A stretch of DNA of 28,358 nt from JAVBLP01 sp031553505 (GTDB lineage: Bacteria; Elusimicrobiota; Endomicrobiia; Endomicrobiales; Endomicrobiaceae). The notes beneath the pieces were generated by a model. That model worked only from the letters and a program-made list of their open reading frames with translations, ran no database searches and was not told the origin of the DNA. The translations under genes were made by a program, and so were the position numbers. Below, piece after piece: positions 8,096 to 15,545 of the stretch; the stretch's first letter is position 1; each line of letters starts with the position of its first letter. The DNA lies in contig JAVBLP010000011.1 of the NCBI GenBank assembly GCA_031553505.1, forward strand, positions 1 through 28,358, read 5' to 3'.

Positions 8096-8929
8096 ATGAA
8101 ACAGCAAAAAAAGAAGATTTCCATTGCCGATATATCAGCGCTTAAAAAAGATTTTACTTTTAAAGGGCTTAACACGGTCTGCCAAAGCGCAAAATGCCCT
8201 AATATCGGCGAATGTTTTCAAAGAAGGACCGCGACATTCCTTATACTCGGCAAAAACTGTACAAGAGGCTGCAGTTTCTGCGGCATAGATAAAAACCCGC
8301 CGGAACAGGTAAACCTGACAGAACCAAAAAAAATAGCAAAAGCGATACAAGAACTCGGTTTGTCTTACAGCGTTATTACGTCAGTCACAAGAGACGATTT
8401 AAATGACGGGGGCGCAGGACATTTCTCTAATACCATCAAAGAGATCAGAGAAATAAACCCCGCCACAAAAATTGAAGTACTGGTGCCGGATTTTAAAGGG
8501 GATCAAAACTCTATTGATATGGTTTTAAACGCAAAACCGGACGTTTTTTCGCATAATCTGGAAACGGCGCCGTCTTTGTACGGAAAAGTCCGCAAAGGCG
8601 CGGATTACAAACGCTCGCTTACCGTTTTACAATACGCAAAAAATAAAGGCTTTAAAGTTAAAACCGGCATAATGCTTGGGCTTGGGGAAACTGAACGGGA
8701 AATTTTTGAAGTAATAGAAGACGTAAAAAAACATAATATTGACATACTTACCATAGGGCAGTACCTTGCTCCCACAAAAAACCACCACGCGGTGATAAAA
8801 GAATACTCACCGCAGGAATTCAAAAAATTTGAAGCTTTTGCTGTTGAACAAGGCATAAAACAAACCGTTTGCGGCCGCTATGTGCGCAGTTCATATCTTG
8901 CGGAAGAACATTTCATAAATCTGTATTAA
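8096..8929 (+). CDS. lipA: Lipoyl synthase (radical SAM)
   Basis: Inserts two sulfur atoms into protein-bound octanoyl groups to make lipoate. The 277-residue product has the auxiliary-cluster motif Cys29-x4-Cys34-x5-Cys40, the radical-SAM motif Cys55-x3-Cys59-x2-Cys62 (CTRGCSFC) and the C-terminal RSSY (264-267) whose Ser ligates the auxiliary cluster. All key residues are present and the length fits the family. It begins 5 bases after the Tyr-rich protein with no evident Shine-Dalgarno of its own, which suggests translational coupling. No lipB, lplA or lipoate-dependent dehydrogenase gene lies in the window. The functional link to the two secreted proteins is probably none beyond position. 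Confidence 0.97.
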   Translation: MKQQKKKISIADISALKKDFTFKGLNTVCQSAKCPNIGECFQRRTATFLILGKNCTRGCSFCGIDKNPPEQVNLTEPKKIAKAIQELGLSYSVITSVTRDDLNDGGAGHFSNTIKEIREINPATKIEVLVPDFKGDQNSIDMVLNAKPDVFSHNLETAPSLYGKVRKGADYKRSLTVLQYAKNKGFKVKTGIMLGLGETEREIFEVIEDVKKHNIDILTIGQYLAPTKNHHAVIKEYSPQEFKKFEAFAVEQGIKQTVCGRYVRSSYLAEEHFINLY

Positions 8930-8978
8930 GAAAAAAACCGCCGAAAAACTCAAAAAAAGACTACATTTTCAATACATT

Positions 8979-9007
8979 TTGACTTTAAACTCTATTTTTG
9001 GTAAAAT
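8979..9007 (+). promoter_or_regulatory. Sigma70-type promoter of the psd-pssA-leu operon
   Basis: TTGACT (8979-8984), a 17-base spacer, then TAAAAT (9002-9007). Transcription would start near 9014, about 27 bases before the psd ATG, leaving room for AAAAGGAAGGG (9027-9036). This is one of the best promoter matches in the window. No terminator was found between lipA and it. Confidence 0.65.
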
Positions 9008-9040
9008 TTCCATTAAATTTATCCAAAAGGAAGGGTTATT

Positions 9041-9661
9041 ATGTCTATAGTAAAAGAAGGCTGCCCGTTTATTTTAATACCGCTGGTTTTAGGCCTGGCG
9101 CTTACGCTCACAGGCTGGGGAATGATATCTTTAATCATCGGCATTTTATGTGTTTTAGTGTCATTTTTCTGCATCTACTTTTTCAGAGACCCGAAAATCA
9201 GCATTACCCAAGGCGAAGGCTTAATACTTTCTCCTTGCAACGGAACGGTGCTTGAAGTAAACGAAAACGAAAATGAAAAGTATATAAGAGTTTTCCTATC
9301 CGTCCTTGACGTGCATTTACAGCGTTCCCCGGTAGCCGGAAAAGTGACAAATGTAGAATACAAACCGGGAAAGTTTTTAAAAGCGATGGAACCGGAAGCG
9401 CATATAGTAAACGAGCAAAACATAATAACGATTGAAAACGAAAACGGCAAATATCTGGTAAAACAGATAGCCGGCATACTTGCAAGAAGATGCGTTTCGT
9501 GGGTAAAACCGGGAGACGTGCTTAAAACCGGAGATAAAATAGGCGTAATTAAATTCAGCTCTCAGGTTGACCTTCATATGCCTAAAAACGCCGATATAAA
9601 AGTAAAGCTTGGCGACAAAGTGGTATCCGGCGTAACAGTTTTCGCAACTCTAAATAAATAA
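9041..9661 (+). CDS. psd: Phosphatidylserine decarboxylase-related protein (short form)
   Basis: Would convert phosphatidylserine to phosphatidylethanolamine. The 206-residue protein is the short, archaeal-like form: two membrane segments (about 10-27 and 29-48), FFRDPK, then the SPxDG-type motif, FLSVLDVHLQRSPVAG and a C-terminal VDLHMP. Pyruvoyl decarboxylases of this group normally self-cleave at Gly-Ser in F-G-S-x-V-D to form the pyruvoyl cofactor. Here the motif reads KFSSQVD, with Ser173-Ser174 (bases 9557-9562). The usual Asp of SPADG is Asn67 (SPCNG). Histidine decarboxylase cleaves at Ser-Ser, so activity is still possible. AAAAGGAAGGG precedes ATG 9041, and pssA follows 13 bases after the stop, which supports the assignment. 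Confidence 0.85.
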   Translation: MSIVKEGCPFILIPLVLGLALTLTGWGMISLIIGILCVLVSFFCIYFFRDPKISITQGEGLILSPCNGTVLEVNENENEKYIRVFLSVLDVHLQRSPVAGKVTNVEYKPGKFLKAMEPEAHIVNEQNIITIENENGKYLVKQIAGILARRCVSWVKPGDVLKTGDKIGVIKFSSQVDLHMPKNADIKVKLGDKVVSGVTVFATLNK

Positions 9662-9674
9662 TAAGGAAAAACAA

Positions 9675-10466
9675 ATGAGAGATTTAAGGAAAGGAATTTA
9701 CGTTCTTCCGACTCTGTTCACGTGCGGCAACATGGCGTGCGGCATTATTTCCATAATATTTTCAATATGGGGAAATTTTACGTGGGCCGCGTGGATGCTT
9801 ATACTCGCGATTGTTTGCGATATGCTTGACGGCAGAATAGCCAGAATGACAAAAACGACAAGCGAATTCGGCGTGCAGATGGATTCGTTGAGCGATTTAG
9901 TTTCTTTCGGCGTAGCGCCCGCACTGATGATGTACCAGCTTGTTTTAAACACGATGGGAAAATTGGGCATTGCGATTGCCGTATTATTTGTTTTGTGCAG
10001 CGCTTTAAGGCTTGCGAAGTTTAACGTGCAGGCAAAAGAAGGGATAGTCCACAGTTCTTTTATGGGGCTCCCTACCCCGGCTTCGGCAGGGCTCTTAATA
10101 TCTTTTGTTCTCAGTTACGAATTACTGATATCCGAACCGGGACAGGCTTTAAACTTCAAAACAATTCCTATTTTGATGAAGAGCATGCCCGTATTTTTTA
10201 AATCAATGCCGATAGTTATGGTAATATTGTCGCTGCTTATGGTGTCAAACATACCATACGCGTCTTTTAAAAAATTTAAATTGTCAAAACCTAAAGCGTT
10301 CAGGCTTTTAGTCGTTATAATTATTATGATAATGCTGATGCTTGTGTTTCCGCAGAATATTTTCTTTATATTATTTTCATTATACGCGTTGTCAGGGCTT
10401 TTAATGTATATGGCAAGATACCGCAGGGTATTAAAAAAGGTATTTTCTAAAAAGGAAAATAAATGA
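9675..10466 (+). CDS. pssA: CDP-diacylglycerol-serine O-phosphatidyltransferase
   Basis: Makes phosphatidylserine from CDP-diacylglycerol and serine in the inner membrane, supplying Psd. The 263-residue product has the full CDP-alcohol phosphotransferase signature D52-G53-x2-A56-R57-x8-G66-x3-D70-x3-D74 (DGRIARMTKTTSEFG, then MDSLSD). Several hydrophobic spans follow (about 84-110, 124-146, 176-192 and 210-240). The PTLFTCGNMACG opening is typical of bacterial PssA of the B. subtilis type. AAGGAA lies 8 bases before ATG 9675. The TGA stop overlaps the leuA start by four bases (ATGA, 10463-10466), so PssA and LeuA synthesis are probably coupled. Confidence 0.95.
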   Translation: MRDLRKGIYVLPTLFTCGNMACGIISIIFSIWGNFTWAAWMLILAIVCDMLDGRIARMTKTTSEFGVQMDSLSDLVSFGVAPALMMYQLVLNTMGKLGIAIAVLFVLCSALRLAKFNVQAKEGIVHSSFMGLPTPASAGLLISFVLSYELLISEPGQALNFKTIPILMKSMPVFFKSMPIVMVILSLLMVSNIPYASFKKFKLSKPKAFRLLVVIIIMIMLMLVFPQNIFFILFSLYALSGLLMYMARYRRVLKKVFSKKENK

Positions 10467-12040
10467 AAAAAGACAAAGTATTATTTTTTGATACAACGCT
10501 CAGGGACGGGGAACAATCTCCCGGAGCAAGCATGAATTTAAAAGAAAAGCTGCTTGTCGCAAACCAGCTTGCGGCTTTAGGCGTGGATATTATTGAAGCG
10601 GGCTTTCCTATTTCAAGCCCCGGCGATTTTGAAGCTGTAAAAATGGTAGCGCAGCAGGTTAAAGGCCCTATAGTGGCAGGCCTGTGCAGGGCGTCAGAAA
10701 AAGATATCAACGCCTGCTGGGACGCTGTAAAATACTCAAAAAAGCCGAGAATACATATATTTCTTGCGACTTCCGATTTGCATATTGAAAAAAAGCTGCA
10801 AAAAACAAGAGCGCAGGTTTTGGAAATGGCGGTTAAAGCCGTTAAATACGGCAGAAAACTGTGCAAAGACATTGAATTTTCCGCTGAAGACGCGGGACGC
10901 TCCGATATGGATTTTTTATGCAAAGTCGTGGAAGCAGTTATAAATGCTGGCGCAACAACGGTAAACATTCCGGATACTGTCGGTTATACAATGCCCGGCG
11001 AATTCGGCGCTAAGATAGCGGAAATTAAAAAAAGAGTATCTAATATAAATAAAGCTGTTATAAGCGTTCATTGTCATAACGATTTAGGCCTTGCGGTAGC
11101 AAACTCCCTTGCGGCCATAGAAAACGGCGCGAGGCAGGTTGAGTGCACCATAAACGGCATAGGAGAAAGGGCAGGAAACGCGTCAATAGAAGAGATCGCG
11201 ATGGCTCTTAAAGTGCGCCCCCATTACTATAATGTAGGGCATTCTTTAAAAACCAATGAAATATATAAAACAAGCAAACTGGTTTCAAGCCTTACGGGCA
11301 TAGCCGTACAGGTAAATAAAGCAATAGTAGGCGCGAATGCTTTTGCCCACGAATCCGGCATACATCAGGACGGCGTTTTAAAAGCAAGGGAAACCTATGA
11401 AATTATGCACCCTGCGGACGTTGGCGTTCCGGAAAGTTCGCTTGTTTTGGGAAAACACTCCGGAAGGCACGCGTTTTTTAAAAGGATTAAAGATTTGGGG
11501 TATAAACTCGAAAACGAGACTTTAGAAGCGCTGTTTGAAAAATTTAAAGTTCTCGCGGACAAAAAGAAAGCTATATTTGACGATGACATAGTAGCCCTTA
11601 TAGAAGAAGATACGGCGTCAGGGCAGGAGATTTTCTCGCTTGATTATATAAGCGCCACATCCGGCACAGGCACAATACCAACTGCAACTGTAAGAATTTC
11701 CGTAAATGATAAGCCTGTTAAAGAAGGCAGCAAAACATCCGGAAAAGTAAAAGCCCGTATTACGCAGGAAGCTGCGTGCGGCACAGGCCCTGTTGACGCG
11801 GCTTATAAAGCGATAGATAAAATTACCGGAATGGACTTTAAGCTTTCCGATTATTCATTAAGGGCAGTTTCTTCCGGTGAAGACGCTTTGGGCGAAGTGC
11901 AGGTTAAAGCGGAATACAACGGAATGATTTACTCGGGAAAAGGCACTTCAACCGATATAGTGGAAGCAAGCGTAAAAGCGTATATGCAGGCAATAAATAA
12001 AGCAAAAGCGTTTAGTAAAAAGAATAAAAGCCAAAAATAA
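10463..12040 (+). CDS. leuA: 2-isopropylmalate synthase
   Basis: Condenses acetyl-CoA with 2-ketoisovalerate in the first committed step of leucine synthesis. The 525-residue product has the HMGL-like TIM barrel (about 5-270) with FDTTLRDGEQSPG (Arg14, Asp15), the metal-binding H203-x-H205 (SVHCHNDLG) and NGIGERAGNAS, followed by the C-terminal LeuA regulatory domain (about 390-515) that binds leucine in this family. Length and motifs match true LeuA rather than homocitrate or citramalate synthase, and leuCDB follow. It starts inside the pssA stop (ATGA) with AAAGGAAAAT upstream. The regulatory domain implies leucine feedback inhibition. Confidence 0.95.
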   Translation: MKKDKVLFFDTTLRDGEQSPGASMNLKEKLLVANQLAALGVDIIEAGFPISSPGDFEAVKMVAQQVKGPIVAGLCRASEKDINACWDAVKYSKKPRIHIFLATSDLHIEKKLQKTRAQVLEMAVKAVKYGRKLCKDIEFSAEDAGRSDMDFLCKVVEAVINAGATTVNIPDTVGYTMPGEFGAKIAEIKKRVSNINKAVISVHCHNDLGLAVANSLAAIENGARQVECTINGIGERAGNASIEEIAMALKVRPHYYNVGHSLKTNEIYKTSKLVSSLTGIAVQVNKAIVGANAFAHESGIHQDGVLKARETYEIMHPADVGVPESSLVLGKHSGRHAFFKRIKDLGYKLENETLEALFEKFKVLADKKKAIFDDDIVALIEEDTASGQEIFSLDYISATSGTGTIPTATVRISVNDKPVKEGSKTSGKVKARITQEAACGTGPVDAAYKAIDKITGMDFKLSDYSLRAVSSGEDALGEVQVKAEYNGMIYSGKGTSTDIVEASVKAYMQAINKAKAFSKKNKSQK

Positions 12041-12064
12041 ATATATTGTGTCTTTGTTTTTATA

Positions 12065-12082
12065 AACTTTAAATTTAAAGTT
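12065..12082. promoter_or_regulatory. 18-base perfect palindrome upstream of leuC
   Basis: AACTTTAAATTTAAAGTT is a perfect inverted repeat in the 67-base leuA-leuC gap, ending 25 bases before the leuC ATG and 8 bases before its GAGGGG binding site. It could be an operator or simply an AT-rich coincidence. It has no GC pairs except one at each end and no U-tract, so it is unlikely to terminate transcription. Confidence 0.35.
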
Positions 12083-12107
12083 GCCAAACACAAAAGAGGG
12101 GAAAAAA

Positions 12108-13373
12108 ATGGGCAGTACGATTACGGAAAAAATACTTGCCGCTCACTGCGGTAAAAAAGTCGTTGAAGCGGGCGAATTTATTGAGCCTAAAATAGATATA
12201 GCGCTTTCTAATGACGTTACGGCGCCTTTAGCAATAAAAGAGTTCAGGAAATCCGGAGTTAAAAAGGTTTTCGATAAAAATAAAATCGCTTTGGTTATGG
12301 ACCATTTTACTCCCAACAAAGATATTTTAAGCGCGGAACACGTAAAGTTTGTAAGAGAGTTTGCTAAAGAGCAGAAAATAAAGCATTATTACGAAGGCGG
12401 AAACGTAGGCGTAGAGCATGCGTTGCTCCCTGAAAAAGGAATCGTAGTGCCGGGAGACGTTATAATCGGCGCGGATTCACATACCTGCACATACGGTGCG
12501 CTTGGGGCGTTTTCTACCGGAGTAGGCTCAACCGATATAGCGGCTGCGATGGCAACCGGAAAAGTATGGTTTAAAGTTCCGCAGTCCATAAAGTTTGTTT
12601 TGAAAGGCAAACTCAATAAATGGATAAGCGGTAAAGATATTATCCTTTACATCATCGGCTTAATCGGCGTTGACGGCGCATTGTACCAGTCTATGGAATT
12701 TGACGGCCCGGTATGCAAAAAACTTACGATGGCGGACAGGTTTACGATAGCAAATATGGCTATTGAAGCGGGCGGCAAAAGCGGAATATTTACGCCTGAC
12801 GAAATAACGGAAAAATACATAGCTAAAAGAGTGCAGAGAAAATATAAGTTTTACGCAAGCGACAAAGACGCGAGATACCATAAAACCCTGGAAATTGACT
12901 GCGGCAAAATAGAACCGCAGATTGCCATGCCTTTCCTTCCTTCAAACACAAAGGCGGCAAAAGACGTAAAAAAAACATACATAGACCAGGTTGTTATAGG
13001 CTCTTGCACAAACGGCAGAATTGAAGATTTAAGAGTTGCTGCGGCAATCATAAAAAAAGGAAAAAAAGTTAATCCTAACGTAAGGACGCTTATAATTCCG
13101 GCTACCCCGGAAGTTTATTCGCAGGCTCTTGCGGAAGGGTTGTTTAAAATATTTATGGATGCTGGGGCTATAGTTTCAGCTCCCACCTGCGGGCCATGCC
13201 TTGGCGGGCATATGGGCATTTTGGCAAGCGGCGAAAAATGCGTTTCCACAACAAACAGAAACTTTGTAGGCAGAATGGGACACGTTGAATCCCAGTTGTT
13301 TTTGGCAAGCCCCGCGGTAGCGGCGGCATCTGCGGTAAAAGGTTATATAGCAACGCCGGACCAGATAAAATAG
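12108..13373 (+). CDS. leuC: 3-isopropylmalate dehydratase large subunit
   Basis: With LeuD, isomerises 2-isopropylmalate to 3-isopropylmalate using a [4Fe-4S] cluster. The 421-residue product has the aconitase motifs: VIGSCTNGRIEDLR with Cys300, APTCGPCLGGHMG with Cys361 and Cys364, DHFTPNKD and GADSHTCTYGALG. The length (about 420) is that of the archaeal/homoaconitase-like LeuC group, which pairs with a short LeuD as found here. The frame is open from a TTG at 12081, but ATG 12108 is preceded by GAGGGG and begins at the usual N-terminus. It lies 67 bases after leuA. Confidence 0.95.
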   Translation: MGSTITEKILAAHCGKKVVEAGEFIEPKIDIALSNDVTAPLAIKEFRKSGVKKVFDKNKIALVMDHFTPNKDILSAEHVKFVREFAKEQKIKHYYEGGNVGVEHALLPEKGIVVPGDVIIGADSHTCTYGALGAFSTGVGSTDIAAAMATGKVWFKVPQSIKFVLKGKLNKWISGKDIILYIIGLIGVDGALYQSMEFDGPVCKKLTMADRFTIANMAIEAGGKSGIFTPDEITEKYIAKRVQRKYKFYASDKDARYHKTLEIDCGKIEPQIAMPFLPSNTKAAKDVKKTYIDQVVIGSCTNGRIEDLRVAAAIIKKGKKVNPNVRTLIIPATPEVYSQALAEGLFKIFMDAGAIVSAPTCGPCLGGHMGILASGEKCVSTTNRNFVGRMGHVESQLFLASPAVAAASAVKGYIATPDQIK

Positions 13374-13374
13374 T

Positions 13375-13457
13375 TGTCATCACGAGCCGATTTATCGGCG
13401 TGGTGAACTTTCAACAAAACCAGATTGCTTCAGCACCTTCAGTGCTTCGCAATGACA
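13375..13457. repeat. 83-base palindromic REP-like element between leuC and leuD
   Basis: Begins TGTCATCACG and ends CGCAATGACA, which pair at 8 of 10 positions. Inside are GCCGATTTATCGGC (hairpin) and TTCAGCACCTTCAGTGCTTCGC. It has the build of the GTCATTGCGA...GCAATGAC repeats common between bacterial genes. It sits inside the leu operon just before the leuD binding site (AGGAG), so transcription must pass through it. A role in differential mRNA stability is possible. Confidence 0.6.
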
Positions 13458-13474
13458 GAATACAGGAGCAAAAA

Positions 13475-13981
13475 ATGGCAAAAGAAATGATACTTAAGGG
13501 CAAAGTCCACAAATACGGTTCAAACGTCAATACGGATGAAATAATACCGGCAAGATATTTAAACACTACCGATCCCGCAGTACTTGCAAAATACTGCATG
13601 GAAGACATAGATAAAGATTTTGTTAAAAGGATTAAAAAAGGCGATATCATAGTAGCGGAAAATAACTTTGGATGCGGTTCATCAAGGGAACACGCGCCGA
13701 TTGCCATAAAAGCCGCCGGAATATCCGCGGTTATCGCAAACTCTTTCGCGAGAATATTTTTCAGAAACGCGATAAATATCGGATTGCCTATTCTGGAATC
13801 TCCTAAAGCCGTCAAAGCGATAAAAAACGGAGATGAAATAGAAATAAATTTGACGCAGGGAACCATAAAAAACCTGACAAAGAAAGAAGAGTACAAAGCC
13901 CAGCCTTTTCCTGAATTTATGCAAAAAATTATAAAAACCGGCGGGCTTTTGGGATACATAAAAAAGGCAAGTAACAAATAA
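13475..13981 (+). CDS. leuD: 3-isopropylmalate dehydratase small subunit
   Basis: Small swivelling-domain subunit of isopropylmalate isomerase. The 168-residue product has GKVHKYGSNVNTDEIIPARYL, FGCGSSREHAPIAIKAAG and ANSFARIFFRNAINIGLP, all standard for the short (archaeal-type) LeuD. The frame is open from GTG 13400, but that part covers the palindromic repeat; ATG 13475 has AGGAG (13464-13468) upstream. The last codons (KKASNK-stop) coincide with an AAAAAGGCAAGTAA word found between genes elsewhere in the window, which suggests that a repeat has replaced the original 3' end. Confidence 0.95.
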   Translation: MAKEMILKGKVHKYGSNVNTDEIIPARYLNTTDPAVLAKYCMEDIDKDFVKRIKKGDIIVAENNFGCGSSREHAPIAIKAAGISAVIANSFARIFFRNAINIGLPILESPKAVKAIKNGDEIEINLTQGTIKNLTKKEEYKAQPFPEFMQKIIKTGGLLGYIKKASNK

Positions 13982-14000
13982 TAATTAATAAATAATAAGT
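13963..14000. repeat. AT-rich GGCAAGTAA repeat overlapping the leuD end
   Basis: The last codons and stop of leuD and the next 20 bases read AAAAAGGCAAGTAACAAATA followed by ATAATTAATAAATAATAAG. The same opening word occurs right after the DUF362 gene (3358-3370, AAAAGGCAAGTAAGAAATAA) and upstream of the porin gene (27708-27720, AAAAGGCAAGTAATAATT). Confidence 0.45.
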
Positions 14001-14017
14001 ATAAAAGGCGGCAATTT

Positions 14018-15079
14018 ATGTCAAAAATTTACAAAGTAGCGCAGCTTCCCGGAGACGGAACAGGCCCGGAAGTATTAAAAGAAGGAATTAAAGCAGTTGA
14101 AGCGGCGGCAAAAAAAAATAATTTTAAAATTGAATGGACTCCTTACGATTTAGGCGGCGAAAGATATTTGAAAACCGGCGAAATTTTACCGGAAAGCGTT
14201 GTGGAAGAGTTTAAAAAGATGGATGCGATGTTTTTAGGCGCGATCGGCCATCCTGACGTAAAACCGGGAATTTTAGAAAAAGGCATACTTTTAAAACTAC
14301 GCTTTGAACTTGACCAGTATATAAACCTGCGCCCGGTAAAATTATACCCGAATGTCGAAACGCCTTTAAAAGATAAAGGCCCTAAAGACATAGATATGGT
14401 TATTATCCGTGAAAACACGGAAGGGCTTTACACCGGGGCCGGCGGATTTTTAAAAAAAGACACTCCGCAGGAAGTTGCCGTTCAGGAATCTATCAATACA
14501 AGATTTGGCGTAGAAAGGTGCGTAAAATACGCGTTTGAACTTACGCAGAAAAGAAATAAAGAAAACAAATTGACGCTCTGCGGCAAAACTAATGTTTTAA
14601 CTTACGCTTCTGATTTATGGCAGAGAACTTTTAATGATGTAGCAAAAAGCTATCCAAAAATAAAAGGCGATTACGTAAACGTTGACGCTGCTTGTATGTG
14701 GCTTATAAAAAATCCGGAATGGTTTGACGTCATAGTAACAGACAATCTTTTCGGCGATATTATCACGGACCTTGCAGCGATGATCCAAGGCGGCATGGGC
14801 GTGGCTGCCGGCGGAAACATTAACCCGGAAGGCGTTTCCATGTTTGAACCTATGGGCGGATCAGCGCCGAAATATACGGGCAAAAACGTAATTAACCCCA
14901 TAGCTACCATAAACGCGGGCGCTATGATGCTTGATGTTTTAGGCGAAAGCAAAGCCGCTAAAGATATAGATAATGCCGTAGTAAAAGCTTTGGAATCAGG
15001 CAAAATAAAAAGCATGTCTGCTGGAAAGATGGGAATGGGAACAACCGAAGTCGGCGATTTAATAGCTTCTTTGATATAA
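14018..15079 (+). CDS. leuB: 3-isopropylmalate dehydrogenase (isocitrate/isopropylmalate family)
   Basis: Oxidatively decarboxylates 3-isopropylmalate with NAD+. The 353-residue product shows LPGDGTGPEV, the LKLRFELDQYINLRP substrate region, VIIRENTEGLYTG, DNLFGDIITDLAAMIQGG and GSAPKYTGKNVINPIA, covering the substrate, metal (Asp of DNLFGD) and nucleotide sites. It is diverged from E. coli-type LeuB (TDLAAMIQGGMG rather than SDEAAMLTGSLG), so by sequence alone isocitrate, tartrate or homoisocitrate are possible substrates; its place after leuACD makes isopropylmalate most likely. AAAGGCGG precedes ATG 14018, 36 bases after leuD. Confidence 0.88.
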   Translation: MSKIYKVAQLPGDGTGPEVLKEGIKAVEAAAKKNNFKIEWTPYDLGGERYLKTGEILPESVVEEFKKMDAMFLGAIGHPDVKPGILEKGILLKLRFELDQYINLRPVKLYPNVETPLKDKGPKDIDMVIIRENTEGLYTGAGGFLKKDTPQEVAVQESINTRFGVERCVKYAFELTQKRNKENKLTLCGKTNVLTYASDLWQRTFNDVAKSYPKIKGDYVNVDAACMWLIKNPEWFDVIVTDNLFGDIITDLAAMIQGGMGVAAGGNINPEGVSMFEPMGGSAPKYTGKNVINPIATINAGAMMLDVLGESKAAKDIDNAVVKALESGKIKSMSAGKMGMGTTEVGDLIASLI

Positions 15080-15092
15080 AGGAGGATATTAT

Positions 15093-15347
15093 ATGTCAAA
15101 AAATATTTGCCAAAGCTGCGGAATGCCTTTGGAAGACGGCGTTTTAGGCACGGAAGCAAACGGCGTAAAAAACAACGAATACTGCCATTTCTGTTATAAA
15201 GGCGGAAAATTTACGGCAGACCTCTCTTTGGAAGATTATATAGAAAGGTCTCTGCCTTTCTTCGTAAAAGAAACAAAGCTTTCCGAAGGTGAAGCGAGAA
15301 AAAAGCTTCAGGAGTTTTACCCTTCGTTAAAACGCTGGAAAAAATGA
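15093..15347 (+). CDS. Small zinc-ribbon protein
   Basis: An 84-residue protein of the putative zinc-ribbon family (Zn_ribbon_2 type). It has CQSCGMPL (Cys6, Cys9) and YCHFCYKGGKFT (Cys31, Cys34), followed by a helical tail (SLEDYIERSLPFFVKE...). The function is unknown; relatives are often stand-alone small proteins in anaerobes. AAAGGAGG lies ideally before ATG 15093, 13 bases after leuB, so it closes the leu transcription unit. The TGA stop is the start of the hairpin described next. Confidence 0.85.
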   Translation: MSKNICQSCGMPLEDGVLGTEANGVKNNEYCHFCYKGGKFTADLSLEDYIERSLPFFVKETKLSEGEARKKLQEFYPSLKRWKK

Positions 15348-15450
15348 CCCGCCGGTAAAGGGTCATCCTGCGGAGGCACTGATTCTTACATTATCTATAA
15401 TTTTAAGTTTTCAATATTCTGAGGCGCATCCGGAGTTTACATTATACAGA
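15344..15450. repeat. Hairpin and degenerate REP-like repeats after zinc-ribbon gene
   Basis: ATGACCC (15344-15350) pairs with GGGTCAT (15360-15366), starting at the zinc-ribbon stop codon. Two related blocks follow: GGAGGC..TTACATTATCTATA and TGAGGCGCATCCGGAGTTTACATTATACAGATGC. GTCATCCTGCGGAGGC resembles the GTCATCCTGAG-type REP repeats seen in many genomes. No U-tract follows, so termination is not supported. The 198-base gap before asd holds this, the motif below and a -10-like TATAAT at 15396 without a -35. Confidence 0.4.
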
Positions 15451-15482
15451 TGCAGCACGCGGCGTAACAATTAAAGTTCTAA

Positions 15483-15515
15483 CAATATATTTTGCCGTAT
15501 GGCCATAAAACAAAA
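15483..15515. promoter_or_regulatory. CCGTATG palindrome motif, copy 2
   Basis: CAATATATTTTGCCGTATG followed by GCCATAAAAC lies 44 bases upstream of the asd start and includes the palindrome GGCCATACGGC/GCCGTATGGCC. It matches the block upstream of the Pro-rich protein gene at 6405. No experimental or consensus binding protein is known to me for it. Confidence 0.3.
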
Positions 15516-15545
15516 CCAGACTGCAAAAGACAAAGGAAAAAAGAA

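Noticed and set aside
15396..15401. TATAAT as -10 of an asd promoter
   Set aside because: No -35-like hexamer is found at 16-18 bases, so a promoter is not supported.
15367..15480. Lysine riboswitch upstream of asd
   Set aside because: GAGGC-like bases occur but the conserved core and its paired helices are not present; the stretch fits degenerate REP repeats.
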